A stretch of 64,000 nt of DNA from Kitasatospora sp. MAP12-44 (GTDB taxonomy: Bacteria; Actinomycetota; Actinomycetes; Streptomycetales; Streptomycetaceae): assembly GCF_029892095.1 (NCBI RefSeq), contig NZ_JARZAE010000004.1, positions 8,556,001-8,620,000 on the forward strand. Reading direction: 5' to 3'. Below the pieces are notes generated by a model, which did no database searches, had not been told where the DNA came from, and was given only the letters and a program-made list of their open reading frames with translations. Shown in pieces: positions 61,500-64,000 of the stretch. The translations under genes and the position numbers were made by a program. How positions within the stretch are numbered: position 1 is the first letter of the stretch; each line of letters starts with the position of its first letter.

Positions 61500-64000
61500 A
61501 TGGGCACGCCGCAGCAGGGCATCCCGCTGTCCGTCGGCCAGGAGGCGATGTGGATCGCCTGGGAACTCGAACCCGACCAGATGAGCCATATCATCCCCCT
61601 GGCGTTCCTGGTGCGCGGGGAGCTGGACGTGCCGCGGCTGCGGCAGGCCGTGGCCGCCGTGGGAGAGGCGTACCCCCAGTTGCGGGCCCGGGTCGCCCGG
61701 GCCCACGACGGCCCCGTGGTGAGCTGGGCGCAGGCGCCCGAGATCCCGGTGATCGAGCGGACCGTGACGGCCGACGTGATGGAGGCGGCGCGGGAGGCGT
61801 GGCAGGTGCCGATCGACCTCCGTTCGGGGCCGCTGGCACGGGTGTACGTGCTGCGGGGGCCGGACTGGACGGCGCTCCTGTTCGTCGTCCACCACCTGGT
61901 GTTCGACGGCGCTTCCGTCCTGATCATGCTGGACGGGCTCCGGCGGGCCTATGCCGGTGAGGCACTGCGCCCGTCCGACCATCTCGACACACTGACCTCG
62001 TTCGCCCGCCGGTCCCGGGAGCTCGCGGACACCGAGGCCGGAGACGCGCACCGCGCCTACTGGAAGCGGGCACTGGGCTCCGGCACCCCAGGTCTCGCCC
62101 TGCCGTCCAACCCTGGCCCGGAGCCTCGGCGCACCATGTTCAGCGCTGACGTTCCTCCCGAACTCGCGGACCATCTCCGGTCCTGCGCGGAGGAGTTGGG
62201 GTGCTCCTACTTCACCGTGCTGCTCGGTGCCTACTTCGCGTTGCTTCGGCGGCACAGCGGCCTGGACGACCTCATGGTGTCCATCCCGTTCCACGGCCGG
62301 ACCGACCCCTCACTCCGGGACACGGTCGGCTACTTCGTCAACCCGCTGCCGATCCGGCACCGGCTCCGAGCCACCGACAGCTATGCGGAGCTGATACGCG
62401 CGCTGCGGTCCGCGGTCAAGGAGTCCCTGAGCCACGGCGAGCTTCCGCTTCCCGCCATCATGCGCGAGGCGGGTTTCACCGGTCCGCAGGCCCGCGCCCA
62501 CACCCATCAGTCCCTGTTCCAGTACTGGCACGCGGGACAGCGCGCCGACGTCGATGTGCAGAACCTCGAACTGCGCTCCGGTGGCACCTCCTGCACGCTG
62601 AGCATGCTCGACGTGGAGAGCACCGCCGGGTACACGCTCGCGGTGATGGTCAGGGAGGACACCGGCGGTACCCATGTGCTGTGGAAGGACCCCACGGGCG
62701 CGGTCGGCCCGGCCGCCGTGGCGGACCTGGCCGAGGACTACCTGGCGATCCTGAAGACCATCGCGGCCGATCCCCGGACGACCCTCGCCCCGGTCCTCGG
62801 GCACGTCGCCAGGCCGACGATGGCCCCCCAGCCGGCCCCCCAGCCGGCCGTCGTGCCGGCCGTCGTACCGACCGATAGGCCGGATGGGGCCGGGTCCGGT
62901 GGGCTGGCCGAGATGGCGGCGGTGTGGGAGGAGGTACTGGGTTTCGAGGGGATCGGCCCCGAGGATTCGTTCTTCGAGCTGGGCGGGCATTCGCTGCTGG
63001 CCGAGGCGCTGACGCTACAGGCGGGAAAGCATTTCGGGGTGGAGGTTCCGATCCGGGTGCTGTTCACCTTCCCCCGGTTGCGCGACTTCACGGACCAGGT
63101 CCTGGCGACGGTCGGCCCGACCGCTGAGGTGACCGGTCCGGACGCCGCCGTCGCGCCGGACGGCGCGGAGGTCCCCGCGAGCAACTTCCAGCAGCGGATC
63201 TGGCTGATCGAACAGTCCGACGAGTCCGCGCGCGGAAACGTCTGCCTGGCGTGGAAGACCTCCGGCGTGCTGGAGCCGGACCTGCTGGGCAAGGCGCTGG
63301 CGATGCTGGTGGAGAGCCATGAAATCCTGCGCACCCGGTTCGTCGAGCGCGACGGCGCGCTCGTGCAGCAGGTGGGAGAGCCGTGGCAGCCGCAGATCGA
63401 GCAACTCGACCTGCGGGGCACCGCGAGCCCTGACGACGGCATCACCGCCTGGCTGACGGACGCCGCGACGCGCAGGTTCGATCCGGAGTCCGGTCGGCTC
63501 CTGCGGGTGGCCGTCGCCGACCTCGGCGCCGGGCGCCGGGCCCTGCTGGTCTGCGTGCACCATCTGGTGATCGACGGTGAGTCGATCCCCATCCTGCTCG
63601 CCGAGTTGGAGCGGTGCCATGCGGCTGCCCGGCAAGGACGGGCGGCCGGACCCGCAGCCGTTCAGTACCGGGAGTTCGTCGCCGCGCAGCAGGCCGAGAA
63701 GACGGACGGGACCTGGGCCGCGGACCTACGGTACTGGGCCGACGCACTGTCCGGTGCCCCGGCGTATGTGGACGTCCCTACGTCTGCCACGCCGCAGGAG
63801 GAGGGGTCGGTGGCCATGGCGACCGGCGGGGGACTGCTCGGCCGACTGCAGCCGGTCCAGGCCGAACTCGGCGTCTCCTGGTTCATCGTCGCGGCGACCG
63901 CACTGGCGGTCGTGTTCCACCGATGGAGCGGCGAGAGCGACATCACCTTCGAGGTCCCGATCGCCTCCCGCGGCCGGAACCAGGGCCGGTTCGCCGACGT
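61500..64000 (+). CDS. NRPS with C-PCP-C organisation (3' end outside window)
   Basis: At least 833 residues from the ATG at 61500 (AAGGAGAG upstream); an in-frame ATG at 61461 overlaps the previous stop and is an alternative. The first condensation domain has HHLVFDG with His131, His132 and Asp136, all intact. A Pro/Ala linker leads to a carrier domain FFELGGHSLL with phosphopantetheine Ser498. A second condensation domain starts about residue 550 and has HHLVIDG at residues 687-693. The frame stays open to base 64000. With the separate A protein it would make at least one amide bond. No A domain is in the visible part. Confidence 0.93.
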   Translation, partial: MGTPQQGIPLSVGQEAMWIAWELEPDQMSHIIPLAFLVRGELDVPRLRQAVAAVGEAYPQLRARVARAHDGPVVSWAQAPEIPVIERTVTADVMEAAREAWQVPIDLRSGPLARVYVLRGPDWTALLFVVHHLVFDGASVLIMLDGLRRAYAGEALRPSDHLDTLTSFARRSRELADTEAGDAHRAYWKRALGSGTPGLALPSNPGPEPRRTMFSADVPPELADHLRSCAEELGCSYFTVLLGAYFALLRRHSGLDDLMVSIPFHGRTDPSLRDTVGYFVNPLPIRHRLRATDSYAELIRALRSAVKESLSHGELPLPAIMREAGFTGPQARAHTHQSLFQYWHAGQRADVDVQNLELRSGGTSCTLSMLDVESTAGYTLAVMVREDTGGTHVLWKDPTGAVGPAAVADLAEDYLAILKTIAADPRTTLAPVLGHVARPTMAPQPAPQPAVVPAVVPTDRPDGAGSGGLAEMAAVWEEVLGFEGIGPEDSFFELGGHSLLAEALTLQAGKHFGVEVPIRVLFTFPRLRDFTDQVLATVGPTAEVTGPDAAVAPDGAEVPASNFQQRIWLIEQSDESARGNVCLAWKTSGVLEPDLLGKALAMLVESHEILRTRFVERDGALVQQVGEPWQPQIEQLDLRGTASPDDGITAWLTDAATRRFDPESGRLLRVAVADLGAGRRALLVCVHHLVIDGESIPILLAELERCHAAARQGRAAGPAAVQYREFVAAQQAEKTDGTWAADLRYWADALSGAPAYVDVPTSATPQEEGSVAMATGGGLLGRLQPVQAELGVSWFIVAATALAVVFHRWSGESDITFEVPIASRGRNQGRFAD

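Overview
The window is very GC-rich, uses almost only GC-ending codons, and has many ATGA/GTGA start-stop overlaps and GTG starts. LAxTG sorting signals and divergent catabolic and antibiotic-type operons fit a Streptomycetaceae chromosome (Streptomyces, Kitasatospora or a relative). No rRNA, tRNA or CRISPR array was seen.

1-12.1 kb, sugar catabolism. A truncated FadR-type regulator and a sortase-anchored clan GH-A glycoside hydrolase precede a divergent L-fucose locus. On the minus strand lie a ribose-type ABC importer (binding lipoprotein, double ATPase, permease) and its own FadR-type regulator. On the plus strand, a tightly overlapping operon encodes an FAH-family hydrolase, L-fuconate dehydratase, SDR, aldo/keto reductase and mutarotase. 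This is the non-phosphorylative (oxidative) L-fucose route minus a recognisable lactonase. A 474-bp divergent promoter region carries repeated CATCGGATG dyads.

12-20 kb. An S9 prolyl-oligopeptidase-type hydrolase; an IS1380 scar that has destroyed a dTDP-deoxysugar (rmlA/rmlC) operon; then a secreted collagen-like protein with about 142 Gly-X-Y triplets, followed by a membrane-anchored TPR protein and a glycosyltransferase-methyltransferase fusion.

19.8-36 kb, mobile-element graveyard and accessory island. An IS630 remnant; an ISL3-type IS interrupted by a complete-looking 2.43-kb group II intron with a maturase and a visible domain V; a threonylcarbamoyl-AMP synthase homologue; remnants of a CBASS-type nucleotidyltransferase and a JmjC/cupin oxygenase; a PadR regulator with a membrane protein; an intact IS4 element against an IS5 scrap; a Gly-rich secreted protein inside an inverted-repeat-bounded segment; a DUF11 surface protein frameshifted away from its LANTG anchor; an IS200/IS605-like end hairpin; a PRC-barrel protein.

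36-64 kb, a probable specialised-metabolite gene cluster running off the right edge. It holds HAD phosphatase, VioB-like ferritin-fold protein, LAL regulator, TIM-barrel isomerase, aldo/keto reductase, Gfo/Idh/MocA oxidoreductase, SDR, O-carbamoyltransferase, GH13 glucosidase, GT4 glycosyltransferase, single-chain transketolase, class III aminotransferase, APH-type kinase, an asparagine-synthetase homologue lacking its glutaminase cysteine, a stand-alone adenylation protein and a C-PCP-C NRPS. All three divergent promoter regions, and the leader of the HAD operon, share an ACATCACCC-type motif (a 19-bp exact match between two of them), suggesting one regulon. The gene set suggests a carbamoylated, glycosylated amino-sugar or aminocyclitol joined to an amino acid; the product is not one I can name.
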